In this document: positions 7,090 through 15,989 of the stretch, one piece after another | How positions within the stretch are numbered: the stretch's first letter is position 1 | Layout of the letters: every line of letters starts with the position of its first letter | DNA from: Porcincola sp945869225 | GTDB taxonomy: Bacteria > Bacillota > Clostridia > Lachnospirales > Lachnospiraceae | Assembly: GCF_052118625.1 (NCBI RefSeq) | Contig: NZ_JBQKGW010000021.1 | Coordinates: 1-45,508 of the forward strand | Length of the DNA stretch: 45,508 bases | Direction: 5' to 3' | Program-made: the position numbers and the translations under genes | The notes under the pieces: generated by a model | What the model was told of the DNA's origin: nothing | Seen by the model: only the letters and a program-made list of their open reading frames with translations | Database searches by the model: none

Positions 7090-7734
7090 CTATTTATCAG
7101 CATTTTTCGGAAACCACGCCAGAAGCTTCTCGACCTCCTCTGGTGATTTACCATCCAGTGATGTGTAGAGATCATCGATCCTTTCCCGAATCATATCATC
7201 CGTGAGCTTGCTATAATCCAGTTTGAGGAGCTGTTCAATGACTTCAGGACTAAATCGGTACTTAATAATCTTTGCAGGCACACCACCGACGATAGCATAT
7301 GGAGGAACATCTTTAGTGACAACCGCACCTGCCGCCACTACTGCCCCTTGGCCTATATGGACGCCAGACATAATAGTAGAGCGAAAACCAATCCAAACGT
7401 CATCATCTACGATTATGTCTCCTTTTGAAGTAGCTTCATAATGTTTATCTTTTAATACATCAACATGGAATGGAAATGTTGACATATTATTGATCGGATG
7501 ATCAGCATTTAAGATGAACATTACGTCACTCGCAATCGAGCAAAATGAGCCTATAGTTAGTGTTTGTCCGACGTTATAATTATATACATTTAGTCCTCCA
7601 TATGTATAACGTCCAACTTTAACTGCCTTCAAATCAAAATAATTTAATGGTAGTGTATTATTATCTTGATTTCCTTTTCTCCAGCACCTTTGATATTTTT
7701 TTTTTCTTACTTTTTCTTTTATAAATCCAAACAT
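7090..7734 (-). CDS. CatB-related O-acetyltransferase (left-handed beta-helix)
   Basis: This 214-residue hexapeptide-repeat acyltransferase of the xenobiotic/CatB group is likely to acetylate a capsule sugar. After a basic N-terminus, the repeats start at about residue 38 (VGRYTYGG, IGSFCSIASDVMFILNADH). The conserved catalytic His is in NADHPINN. Later coils read DVWIGFRSTIMSGVHIGQGAVVAAGAVVTKDV, here cut to DVWIGFRSTIMSGV for brevity, followed by AIVGGVPAKIIKYRF. The start overlaps the stop of the WbsX gene (TAATG). The C-terminal helix region after the beta-helix is typical for the family. Confidence 0.85.
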   Translation of the reverse strand: MFGFIKEKVRKKKYQRCWRKGNQDNNTLPLNYFDLKAVKVGRYTYGGLNVYNYNVGQTLTIGSFCSIASDVMFILNADHPINNMSTFPFHVDVLKDKHYEATSKGDIIVDDDVWIGFRSTIMSGVHIGQGAVVAAGAVVTKDVPPYAIVGGVPAKIIKYRFSPEVIEQLLKLDYSKLTDDMIRERIDDLYTSLDGKSPEEVEKLLAWFPKNADK

Positions 7735-8834
7735 TAATATTCCTTCGGCATTTCGTTGTTATCTATCAGAGCTTTTCTTACAGCTTCCAAATACGCATAA
7801 CCATATTTTTTATCTGGCTCTAGATAGCAACCTTCCGCCCACTCATTCCAAGCGTTGATAAAAATCATATCCTTTTGATATTCTTTTTTTGTCTTTATTA
7901 TCAGTTTTTCAAAAGTATTCTGAAATGTTTCGGGCGTATTTTCTAAAGTTATACCACCTTTGTCACCTTTTCTTGGCGTATTATCCCAGTTAACAAACAT
8001 ACCTGGTATAAATTTAGAAGAAGTTACAGATCTTTTTAAAATATCTCTACAATAAGATTTATAATCAATCGGATGAATATAATATCTTCTATGAAGTAAT
8101 TTAAACGCTTTACACTTGTATTCACTTAATTTGTACAAAAGATCATGACCACTGCGAAGTCCAGTATATCCAGGTTCAAACATTATCCTGTAATCCACTT
8201 TACTGTGATCATATTCCTCTAAATTATTCCAGATAGCACTTTGAATAGCAAATTTAATCCCCTTAAGGCCTTCTTTTCTTGCGAGTGTTCTCCAAAGTTC
8301 AAACATTTCTATGTAATTAGGAAATATCTCTGGTTTGTATAGTACAAAAAGAGGCTCATCATCTATGCGAATATACCTTTCGTCACGAAAAAAAGGCAAA
8401 AGATAGTAAAAGTGATCAGTCCACTCTTTCTCATCTCCATGTTCTTGTTTAATAAGAACATCTTCTTCTTTCCCTTCCCATCTTCTAGACCAAGTTTCAT
8501 TTGCCCAACATATGCAAAAATGTTCATTATAATTCTTATTATTTAGAAACATCTCCATTGGCTTTTTCATCAAGATTTTTCCACTAAACCAATAGTGATA
8601 AAAACAGAAACCATAAATGCCATATTTATGTGCAAGATCAATTTGCCATGCAAATGTTTTTGGATCAAGCAAATTATAATAGTTATTATTTAAAGGCACC
8701 CTAGGCTCATAGTGATCACGATATAAAGGAACAGACTTCTTTACATTAGTCCACTCTGTAAATCCTTTTCCCCACCATTTATCGTTTTCTGGAAACGTAT
8801 GATATTGTGGTAAATAAAACGCAATTACTTTCAT
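7734..8834 (-). CDS. WbsX family glycoside hydrolase 99-like protein
   Basis: This 366-residue WbsX/GH99-like protein is common in O-antigen and capsule loci, where it is proposed to act as a glycosyltransferase or hydrolase. Its N-terminal motif is IAFYLPQYHTFPENDKWWG, followed by GFTEWTNV, YGFCFYHYWFSGK, and ICWANETWSRRW (about residues 112-123). The C-terminal half has the family motif FINAWNEWAEGCYLEPD. It begins at ATG 8834 after GGAGGG-like AAGGGAG. A 484-base gene-poor stretch with inverted repeats separates it from the upstream Wzy gene, so it may have its own promoter. Confidence 0.85.
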   Translation of the reverse strand: MKVIAFYLPQYHTFPENDKWWGKGFTEWTNVKKSVPLYRDHYEPRVPLNNNYYNLLDPKTFAWQIDLAHKYGIYGFCFYHYWFSGKILMKKPMEMFLNNKNYNEHFCICWANETWSRRWEGKEEDVLIKQEHGDEKEWTDHFYYLLPFFRDERYIRIDDEPLFVLYKPEIFPNYIEMFELWRTLARKEGLKGIKFAIQSAIWNNLEEYDHSKVDYRIMFEPGYTGLRSGHDLLYKLSEYKCKAFKLLHRRYYIHPIDYKSYCRDILKRSVTSSKFIPGMFVNWDNTPRKGDKGGITLENTPETFQNTFEKLIIKTKKEYQKDMIFINAWNEWAEGCYLEPDKKYGYAYLEAVRKALIDNNEMPKEY

Positions 8835-8857
8835 CGGTACTCCCTTCCATTTCTATT

Positions 8858-9188
8858 TATGAATATTCCGGACTCAAGATACTATGATTCCGTAAAATGA
8901 TACTGTTATTCCGCTGATTTGTACTGGCTTTTCTATCCTTTACTGCTTGGCTTGTGGATGCTACCGGACCTCTCTGAGCTGTCAAGAACAAGCACTGTGC
9001 AAAGCATTCTTGACAGCTCAGAATAGTCTCGGTGATGAGTAACCAAAAGCAGCAAGAAGCTGTTTACATCCTTCGGTTGACATCATTTATATTGAACGAT
9101 ACTCTAACGCGGAATGCCGATATCATTGCTGTGAATAAACAGTACTTTAAACCCGGAACCGCGGTTCTCTGACCGCGGAATATTCATA
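8858..9188. mobile_element. Possible MITE: 331-bp element with 13-bp terminal inverted repeats
   Basis: TATGAATATTCCG at 8858-8870 is repeated exactly in inverse orientation at 9176-9188. The interval has no coding frame and holds further palindromes. No target-site duplication is evident. The terminal repeats and non-coding, structured interior fit a miniature inverted-repeat element, but chance or an RNA structure remains possible. Confidence 0.35.
8974..9021. repeat. Perfect 15-bp inverted repeat with 18-nt loop
   Basis: Left arm 8974-8988 and right arm 9007-9021 (CTGAGCTGTCAAGAA and its complement) match exactly. The loop contains a smaller palindrome, GCACTGTGC. No T run follows on either strand, so it is not a simple terminator. 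It could be a protein-binding palindrome or the core of a small mobile element. Confidence 0.7.
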
Positions 9189-9318
9189 TTTATATATCTT
9201 CAACAAACAATACGTATGTGATTCAATAATTCATCCTATCAGAAAAACTTCAAGTATGCCCTTTGATGTTATCATATGGTTAAATGACTTTTATCATTGT
9301 CATACTGTTTTCTTTCGT

Positions 9319-10440
9319 TTATTTAAATAAATAACTATTATTAAATATCGGCATCCACAGAGTAAGATAGCTCTGGTACATAATTATTTTCATATAGAAT
9401 CCAACTGCTGCGATAAAAAACACTCCACTTTCTATTCCAAAGCTGTAGTAATTAGTTTTTAGCTTCAAAAATTTGTTCTTTTTAATTGCATTCGTTAGTA
9501 CAATATAACTCATTAACATTGATGCTTCCTGAGGTCGATACATTTCACCTGTATAACGATATATAAAGGAAATAACCGACAAAAGCATAATGCTATATTT
9601 TAATAATTCTTTTACATCTTGTGTATATTGAAATAAAAAACGCTTTTTTATTACAATATTGCACAATACAATAATTAATAAGCCTATCAGAAGCGTTGTA
9701 AACAACGCCCATCCCCAGTGCCTATATTCAGATGCCTGATATTCACTGCTGAAGTATGCAAGCATTCTACTTTGAGCTCCAAGTTTAGACAATAGCCATC
9801 CTACACTGGACGGGTTAAAAATAAATAATACAAACGCATTAATTAGTAACATCCAGATTGTTGTAGTTTTAACTGTAGTCTTCTTTGCTATAAGCAATAG
9901 TAGCCAGTAAATTGCAGAGGAATGCATTAATGCAGCCAATATCACACAAAGTACAAACTTCACATCATTCTCTGTAAGGTTTCTCTTAGAGTTTCCAATC
10001 CTAGGGCTTTCATCATGTAGCAAATAGCGATAGCTAAAAATTAAAATTGCTGACGCCATTCCAAATCGGAGCTGTGAAACATTCATGATGAATGGACAAA
10101 AGAAAAACAATGTGAGTACAACATTCGGATACTTTGAAAGTTTCCATATGGTAGTTGATGTCAATAACATATATATCAAAGCTAGTACTGCTTTGTATTG
10201 CACAAAATTCAGCTTAAAAGCTCTGCAAATATTTATTATTGCAGAAAATAACAATTCAGAACTACCTAACCAACTGTACGGGCTTTCGTATCTACTGATA
10301 TAGATACCTTCATCAGCATTTCCATATGTAAAGGCAATAATTGTCCACATCAAAATTGCGCTTACAATAAATAGTGATTTTGACCGTTTAAAGAATATAT
10401 TTAATATTCCGATGATAACAAGTAGTATTGCAAGAATCAT
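9319..10440 (-). CDS. wzy: EpsG/Wzy-like polysaccharide polymerase
   Basis: This 373-residue, very hydrophobic protein has roughly ten to eleven transmembrane segments and matches the EpsG/Wzy type of repeat-unit polymerase. NVSQLRFGMASAILIFSYRY (about residues 118-137) is the characteristic Q-x-R-F-G/A block. An early periplasmic loop carries YISRYESPYSWLGS. It would join flipped repeat units at the outer membrane face. The start codon overlaps a tiny frame (MVQII, preceded by AGTAGGAAA) in an ATGA junction, suggesting coupled translation, since no ribosome site sits at normal distance from ATG 10440. It is AT-rich like its neighbours. Confidence 0.8.
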   Translation of the reverse strand: MILAILLVIIGILNIFFKRSKSLFIVSAILMWTIIAFTYGNADEGIYISRYESPYSWLGSSELLFSAIINICRAFKLNFVQYKAVLALIYMLLTSTTIWKLSKYPNVVLTLFFFCPFIMNVSQLRFGMASAILIFSYRYLLHDESPRIGNSKRNLTENDVKFVLCVILAALMHSSAIYWLLLLIAKKTTVKTTTIWMLLINAFVLFIFNPSSVGWLLSKLGAQSRMLAYFSSEYQASEYRHWGWALFTTLLIGLLIIVLCNIVIKKRFLFQYTQDVKELLKYSIMLLSVISFIYRYTGEMYRPQEASMLMSYIVLTNAIKKNKFLKLKTNYYSFGIESGVFFIAAVGFYMKIIMYQSYLTLWMPIFNNSYLFK

Positions 10441-10483
10441 ATTATTTGTACCATTTTCCTACTTCGCTGATAGGAGTACAGGT

Positions 10484-11527
10484 TCAACCTTCCAAAATAT
10501 TTATAAACTTCTCCGCTGACTTTTCCCAAGAAAGTTCAGCCACTGTTTTAGACCCATTCTTTGATAATTTTTTTCTAAGCTCAGCATCTTCAATGATCTT
10601 TTTAATGTTTTTTGCCAGAGTATTTACATCTCCTGGCTCACTTAGTAGCACATTTTTTCTGTCGACTCCCAGTTCTGTCATGCACCCAACATTTGTTCCC
10701 ACAACCGGACATCCGCAAGCCATTGCTTCAAGAGGTGTAAGTCCCCACCCCTCTTCCCTAGATGGGAATATAAACAGATCTGCCTGCTGGTACAGGCTTC
10801 GAAGTTCATCCCTCTTCGGATCCTGATAGTAGTGATCCAAGTATTCTATTTCTGGCTTTTTATACATTCCAAACATTGAAAGTGAAAGATTAGGATACTG
10901 CATCTTTGCTTTCTTAAATGCTTCTACTCCATCGTCAACACCTTTCTTTGACAATGTATGATAAAGCATCAGACAGCGAATCTCATCATGATCTTCTTTT
11001 TTTGAAGCTGGATGAAAGAATTCTGTATTGATCCCGTTGTATACAATATCCGCTGGTTCGCATCCTAGTCGCTCTGTGAGAATCTTATCGATCCACTTTG
11101 CGATCACGATATGATGCAGTGGAAGTTTATAAGATTGCTCTCCAAGCTCCTTATTATCCCAAACCTCATAGTCCTGTATGAAGTAGTACTTTTTTCCGCA
11201 TTTCTTTGGGAGCTGATTAACATCAAATGCCGTAGCCCACATGGTAGCAATAGTTGCATCAGCTGGCCTAATATATTTTCCAGATATGTAAGGAACCCAT
11301 TTTATAGATTTTTTATTACTTAAAGCGGTTCCTATGGTCTTCCCTGTGCAATACGTCTGATGTATGATGTTTTTAATTGATGAATTATATCTATGTAAAT
11401 TATTTGAAAGAATTGATGCATAAATAATCACATCGATATTTCTATTTTTGAACAGTTCTGCATATTTATTTACAACTTTTATCCCGCCAGAATCACCTAA
11501 TCCAGGCAAAATAAAATTTACCTTCAT
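10484..11527 (-). CDS. Glycosyltransferase family 4 (GT-B)
   Basis: This 347-residue retaining GT-B transferase has an N-terminal Rossmann half that opens with NFILPGLGDSGGIKVV. The C-terminal half carries QQADLFIFPSREEGWGLTPL followed by EAMACGCPVVGT, which contains the E-x7-E nucleotide-sugar binding motif of GT4 at about residues 268-276. It probably adds an internal sugar of the capsule repeat. The ATG at 11527 is preferred, since AAAGGTG lies about 11 bases upstream. The in-frame GTG at 11542 overlaps that ribosome site and the previous gene. The donor sugar cannot be deduced. Confidence 0.88.
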   Translation of the reverse strand: MKVNFILPGLGDSGGIKVVNKYAELFKNRNIDVIIYASILSNNLHRYNSSIKNIIHQTYCTGKTIGTALSNKKSIKWVPYISGKYIRPADATIATMWATAFDVNQLPKKCGKKYYFIQDYEVWDNKELGEQSYKLPLHHIVIAKWIDKILTERLGCEPADIVYNGINTEFFHPASKKEDHDEIRCLMLYHTLSKKGVDDGVEAFKKAKMQYPNLSLSMFGMYKKPEIEYLDHYYQDPKRDELRSLYQQADLFIFPSREEGWGLTPLEAMACGCPVVGTNVGCMTELGVDRKNVLLSEPGDVNTLAKNIKKIIEDAELRKKLSKNGSKTVAELSWEKSAEKFINILEG

Positions 11528-11538
11528 ACTATATAAAA

Positions 11539-12405
11539 TCACCTTTCTGATATATATCGTCTAGAATCCTGAACTCCCCTAATAAATGCCTTTAACTTAT
11601 TTCTTCTATTATCTTCATACAAAAGGATTCTCATCAAAATTGCAAGCTCTTTTTTAATCAATCGTATGAATTTATAGGATGAGTGTTTTTTATAGAGCCA
11701 TATTGTATTACGCGTTAAATAATAAAGTCTCAAAGGCTTTTCATGGTATACAATAATCTTTTTTCCTAAAAATCTACATTGCTCACCATGTCCTACTTCA
11801 TGTAAAATACCCACTTTATTGACCCTATAGATTTTGAATCCATGTTCATTGAGCGAATAACAAATATCGAAATCCACACAATCAATAAAGAATTTTTTAT
11901 CATACCCATCAGTCTGAAAATACTTTTGGGTATTTGTAAAAGCTGCGGAAGTAATACAATATTCGACTTCAATAACCGACTGAGACTGCACCTCGTATTT
12001 TGTATCTATAAAATTTCGATCTTTAATTAAACAAGTAAACATTCCCGCATCTAAATACTTTGGATTATTTGCCGTATTAATATAGCAATCAACTATATTA
12101 TCCTGTAAGACAGAATCTTGGTCTAACGTAAGCACCCACCGGTAATTCTGCTTTTTAGCAAATAACATAATCTCCGAGAGGGCGGTTGCTATCCCCTTAT
12201 TATCATTACTTTCAAGAATAATTGCATTCTCTGAAACCGCCTTAATGGTAGTTCTTACATCAGCAATATTTGTTGAACCATTATCAAAAATAACCAAGTT
12301 TGTAATTTGACCTATTATGGCATCCAAACACTGTTTAAGTCTTCCAATATTCGGATTATAAGTGACTATTCCCACTAAAACATCATTAATTGTATATTTT
12401 TCCAT
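11539..12405 (-). CDS. Glycosyltransferase family 2, rhamnosyltransferase-like
   Basis: This is a 288-residue GT-A protein. The motifs are VLVGIVTYNPNIGRLKQCL at the N-terminus, IFDNGST, and the metal-binding TLDQDS (about residues 93-98). Further along come VDFDICYSL and a His-rich EVGHGEQ, in the arrangement seen in GT2 rhamnosyltransferases of the RfbF type. It is cytoplasmic or peripheral, with a basic, helical C-terminus. It follows the HAD-type gene with no gap and ends at the GT4 start, so the three are co-translated. The rhamnose donor is suggested only by similarity. Confidence 0.85.
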   Translation of the reverse strand: MEKYTINDVLVGIVTYNPNIGRLKQCLDAIIGQITNLVIFDNGSTNIADVRTTIKAVSENAIILESNDNKGIATALSEIMLFAKKQNYRWVLTLDQDSVLQDNIVDCYINTANNPKYLDAGMFTCLIKDRNFIDTKYEVQSQSVIEVEYCITSAAFTNTQKYFQTDGYDKKFFIDCVDFDICYSLNEHGFKIYRVNKVGILHEVGHGEQCRFLGKKIIVYHEKPLRLYYLTRNTIWLYKKHSSYKFIRLIKKELAILMRILLYEDNRRNKLKAFIRGVQDSRRYISER

Positions 12406-14370
12406 TCATCTCAACCTATGTAACGCTAAATAAATCTTTTGATACGGGAGGTTCAACTTCAACAAACGTTTCATAAATCCGATCTTCCACCGGCACTGTA
12501 GAAAATCATTTTTCAAATCGTTTTTGTGTAATATGTAATGTGTCATGCTCTTTGGAGCAGCAAGCCTCTGTGTGATCCCTTCATCATAAAACTCCATATC
12601 AGCAAAAAGCTTTAAATCGTAGGGATTTGGATCTGTTCCGATTTTATATATCCCATCAAAAAGTTCGGTCGACTTATATTTAAATTCACTCAATAATGGA
12701 TCTTCTGATGCTATAGAGACAAAATCAATGGCTCCGTGCTGGATTTCCTTAATTTTCAGATATTCCTCTGTAGGTTTCCCATCCTTCAAATATTCATATG
12801 GATATCTCTCCGCAACTACTCGGCCATTTTCTCTCGTATATCTTTTAACAGAGCCACCTTGCTCTAGAAATAAGGTTTCAAATAATCCAACAAATGAACT
12901 CCGACAGTCAACAGCGTGTGGATTATGTTTGAAGTCAAACAAATAGCCGTTTAAATCCAGATCAAGTCCGTCCACTTCATTTTTCTTATAGAAGTCAGCG
13001 ACACCAAGATAAAATCCTGTGATCTGATGCTGGATCTCAAGTTTATTCAGAGTTTGCGTCAGATAGCGCTGCATGCTTCCGGCATAACCAATATCTACAA
13101 TGCCAAATTTGCCTAAAACTCCTTCCTGTTTCAAATACTCAGTCAGAAGTGAATACTCCTTTTTAGAATTTTCTATAATGTCCGTTGTCAGATCTGTAAG
13201 CAACTGCTTTAATTTTTCATCCAAAAAAATAGTTCTTCGGTCAAATATCGTGTCCCTATGAAAACCATACTGGTCCAGTTGTTCTTGATAACGATCAATA
13301 TCCATTCCCAGACCATCAAAGATAGATTCTATTGAAACAAGCTTGGCATTAACTACCATATTCAGAATTGTCTCAAAGGAATAATCCATCCAGAGGATTG
13401 GGCCTCGAAGACTTCTCCTGGAAACCTCAAGGTACTTTGTTTCAATGGAATGGTCCTCAACACATATATCATAGGCTTTTTTCATAATGTAACCATCTCT
13501 TGCAAGAAAAAAGAGCTTCGTTATTCCTTTTTCTTTAGCTACATCATGAATCCAATTTGCATAGCCCCACAAAACTTTTCCAAACTGAGCAAATCCAAAT
13601 TTGTAATATGGATCATTTGTACAGGGCACAACGTTATTGATGAAAGTATTAAGATAGTTCATGCGCAGAGACGAATAGTTCTCATCTCCACGATACTTAA
13701 TATTTTTTGTATATCTCGGTATCTGAATTGCCTTGACCCCGAGTTTTTGAGGTTCTGCATAGTCGCCAGCTTTGGAATCACCGATATGTATTAATTCCCT
13801 TGAATTAATATGTTCTGTATTAACTAAAAGAGTAAACAATGAACCATCACTTTTTACGGCCTGCCTCGAACTCGAAAGGTACAACCTCTTATACGAAACA
13901 ACACCTATTTTTTCGAGCAATCTCTCAGTCGTTTCCTGTGGCCAATACATATCGGATGTGATAAAAACCGTTTTACCTTCTTTCAAGCATCTATTGTAAA
14001 CGTCTATCACAGGACGGTTAGGAATAAGAAGCTGAAATTCTGTGTTTAGCTCTAGATCTTTCAGTTTCTTTCTTTCGGATGCAGGGAAGTAACTATAGAT
14101 ATCTTCCATAGTTACTTCCTTTCTGCCACTATTTACTAGACCTTTTCTAGCCTCTCTTTCTGCTCTGATCCGCTTGTCTGCAAAACCTTTACCAACTTTA
14201 CGTTCCATTAGTCTGAACACATCAGTTGGATTTTCTACATTGCGCTTGACAAGAGTATCAAAAATATCAAAGGAAACATACTTATATGGTTTAATCTTAA
14301 CGTAGAGTTCATCGGCATTAATTGAGCTACCACTATTCAATTTCTTTTGTACGGTGCTCTTAAAGCTCAT
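12406..14370 (-). CDS. HAD-superfamily hydrolase-like protein (COG5610 type)
   Basis: This 654-residue protein has an N-terminal HAD domain. Motif I is VSFDIFDTLVKR (about residues 32-43), motif II is FITSDMYW and the motif III/IV region is HIGDSKAGDY (about 196-205). A large C-terminal region (about 250-654) follows with LFFLARDGYIMKKAY and GIVDIGYAGSMQRYL. Proteins with this architecture are frequent in surface polysaccharide loci, but their substrate is unknown. The DxD nucleophile pair is intact, so phosphatase or phosphotransfer activity is plausible. It sits between the broken acetyltransferase and the GT2 gene in one transcription unit. Confidence 0.75.
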   Translation of the reverse strand: MSFKSTVQKKLNSGSSINADELYVKIKPYKYVSFDIFDTLVKRNVENPTDVFRLMERKVGKGFADKRIRAEREARKGLVNSGRKEVTMEDIYSYFPASERKKLKDLELNTEFQLLIPNRPVIDVYNRCLKEGKTVFITSDMYWPQETTERLLEKIGVVSYKRLYLSSSRQAVKSDGSLFTLLVNTEHINSRELIHIGDSKAGDYAEPQKLGVKAIQIPRYTKNIKYRGDENYSSLRMNYLNTFINNVVPCTNDPYYKFGFAQFGKVLWGYANWIHDVAKEKGITKLFFLARDGYIMKKAYDICVEDHSIETKYLEVSRRSLRGPILWMDYSFETILNMVVNAKLVSIESIFDGLGMDIDRYQEQLDQYGFHRDTIFDRRTIFLDEKLKQLLTDLTTDIIENSKKEYSLLTEYLKQEGVLGKFGIVDIGYAGSMQRYLTQTLNKLEIQHQITGFYLGVADFYKKNEVDGLDLDLNGYLFDFKHNPHAVDCRSSFVGLFETLFLEQGGSVKRYTRENGRVVAERYPYEYLKDGKPTEEYLKIKEIQHGAIDFVSIASEDPLLSEFKYKSTELFDGIYKIGTDPNPYDLKLFADMEFYDEGITQRLAAPKSMTHYILHKNDLKNDFLQCRWKIGFMKRLLKLNLPYQKIYLALHRLR

Positions 14371-14421
14371 ATACTCTCCTATCTCTTTCGAACATCATCT
14401 TGTATAACCACGTAATGGGCC

Positions 14422-15028
14422 TTAGTCTTTCTTTTTTATAATCCGCATCGGATTTCCCACAACAGTGCAATTATCTGGCACCGGTTTCGTTACTACTGCT
14501 CCTGCCCCGATTGACACGTTGTTTCCAATTGATATATTTCCTATAACTACAGCATTAGCATAAACACTTACATTGTCGCCAAATGAAGGAGAGTCCACCC
14601 CCCCCCGATTTGGTTTTCGGATTTCTTCCTATAGTTACGTTTTGATACACATTAAAATTCTTTCCCGCTTTATTGCAGACTATTACATCACCTACTCCGT
14701 GGTAAATTACAAACCCACCTGCAATATCTCCCCAAATATCAATCTTATGATTTCTAAGCAGGATCTGAGACAAGTAATAAACTAAGTAATGCTTTTCATG
14801 CCATAATCTAAAATAAAAAACCGAGCGAAACGGAAGACTTACGTTTAGCAGGTAATTAATTGGCCGCAGCTTCTGCTGACTATCAAATGCTGATAAATAA
14901 TTACTAGAAACCTCATCTTGAAAAATAAGCCCTTTCATAGATGCATCAAAATTCAATGATATGATGGGGAGAAATGTTCGTATGAATCCCAAATAAGATA
15001 TTGCCCTTTTGATATTTTTGTGTCTCAT
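14422..15028 (-). pseudogene. Serine acetyltransferase-like O-acetyltransferase, frameshifted at a 9-G tract
   Basis: This hexapeptide-repeat acetyltransferase is related to CysE/serine O-acetyltransferases of capsule loci. The first part runs from ATG 15028 through DIWGDIAGGFVIYHGVGDV and NVYQNVTIGRNPKTKSGG, then enters a run of nine G (14598-14606, complement) and stops early after LSFIWRQCKCLC near 14555. Reading one G fewer restores SPSFGDNVSVYANAVVIGN, NNVSIGAGAVVTKPV and NPMRIIKKKD, ending at TAA 14422-14424 with no internal stop. So it is either switched off by tract slippage (phase variation) or a sequencing error. It overlaps the pssE-like gene by four bases (ATGA). Confidence 0.85.
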
Positions 15029-15540
15029 CTCTTCTTTCCCTTGTTACCAACCAGCTCATTAGCTAGTTCTTCAAACTTCGCGCAGAACTTTGCATTGTTA
15101 TCCATTCCACCACCGTGCATACCGGCGGACAATTTATCGTAGTCTTTAATAATCTCTCCCAGCTTCTCAATATCTTCCACGACAATCAGATTACCATATC
15201 TTTCCTTAACAGCTCTTGCGAAGAGTACCTGATGATCGTTAACATGCTCATTAAACTTGCTCTGTCTTGGGACAACGATCGGGATTTTTCCAATCTGGAG
15301 AGGCATAATAAAAGACGATGGACCACCGTGAGTAATGACAATTCTGGCCTGTTCTACATACTTTCCCATGTCCTGAAAGGGAAAGAGCTTCTGCCACTTG
15401 CAGTACTTTGGCTCATACGTAGAAAAGCCAGTCTGTATCACCACATCCTCCGTGATCACACCGTCTCGTTTTAATTCGTCGATTTTCTGAACTAATCGAT
15501 TAAAGGGCTGTTCGTGCGTACCCACTGTTACAAATATCAT
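15025..15540 (-). CDS. pssE: PssE/Cps14G-like glycosyltransferase subunit (Alg13-type)
   Basis: This 171-residue half of a split GT28-type transferase corresponds to the Alg13-like sugar-nucleotide-binding C-terminal domain. The motifs are MIFVTVGTHEQPFNRLVQK at the N-terminus, VITHGGPSSFIMPLQIGK (about residues 69-86) and PRQSKFNEHVNDHQ. It works with the membrane-bound PssD/Alg14-like partner encoded immediately upstream. In related loci the pair adds the second sugar, often a beta-1,4 galactose or glucuronate. Start and stop overlap the neighbours on both sides (TGATG and ATGA). Confidence 0.9.
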   Translation of the reverse strand: MIFVTVGTHEQPFNRLVQKIDELKRDGVITEDVVIQTGFSTYEPKYCKWQKLFPFQDMGKYVEQARIVITHGGPSSFIMPLQIGKIPIVVPRQSKFNEHVNDHQVLFARAVKERYGNLIVVEDIEKLGEIIKDYDKLSAGMHGGGMDNNAKFCAKFEELANELVGNKGKKR

Positions 15541-15989
15541 CAGAATATACTCCCCAGATTAATAGCTTTAGGATAGATTTTCTTCATTTCCTCCCACTCA
15601 ACGATGAACTTATCCGCAACTGGATATACCAATTTGCCGCTCAGTGTGGATTTATCAATACGGTCAAAGACCTCTATGTACATCGTCTTGGCTCCGAACA
15701 GTTTCCCGAGCCAGAAGAACGGAACCGCCACGGCAGCACCAGAAGAGATAATAAGATCAGGCTTTTCTTTTCTTAGAACCTTCCATGCAAGGCGCGTATT
15801 AATGAGAAGACCCTTGAGGGAGCGATTTGTCGGATAATAGCAGGGGATCATCCTCTCATCCTTGAGAAGGCTCTTTGCATCTTCTTTATCAAATGTGACC
15901 CAAAATCTTTCGTGTTTTTCCCAAAAGGGCTTAAGCATATACAGATGAGTTAAATGCCCACCTGATGAGCCCACTAGACAAATCTTCAT
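15540..15989 (-). CDS. pssD: PssD/Cps14F-like glycosyltransferase subunit (Alg14-type)
   Basis: This 149-residue Alg14-like partner recruits the Alg13-like catalytic subunit to the membrane. Its motifs are MKICLVGSSGGHLTHLYML at the N-terminus, FWVTFDKEDA, YPTNRSLKGLLIN, and PDLIISSGAAVAVPFFWLGK with the hydrophobic membrane-association segment (about residues 78-98). The length is normal for the family. It has a good ribosome site and a one-base overlap with the next gene. A 313-base spacer separates it from the initiating transferase, so it may head a sub-operon. Confidence 0.9.
   Translation of the reverse strand: MKICLVGSSGGHLTHLYMLKPFWEKHERFWVTFDKEDAKSLLKDERMIPCYYPTNRSLKGLLINTRLAWKVLRKEKPDLIISSGAAVAVPFFWLGKLFGAKTMYIEVFDRIDKSTLSGKLVYPVADKFIVEWEEMKKIYPKAINLGSIF

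Larger units (their letters stand above)
8835..9318. other. Gene-free 484-base spacer inside the capsule locus
   Basis: No protein-coding frame with a ribosome site was found on either strand. The stretch contains the outer inverted repeat pair at 8858-9188, a perfect 15-bp inverted repeat at 8974-9021, and a GC-rich hairpin at 9159-9178 made of two CCGCGG arms. Near 8875-8930 there are two degenerate 21-nt repeats (CGGAATAACAGTATCATTTT type on the minus strand). It must carry any promoter for the WbsX gene, but no clear one is visible. Confidence 0.6.
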
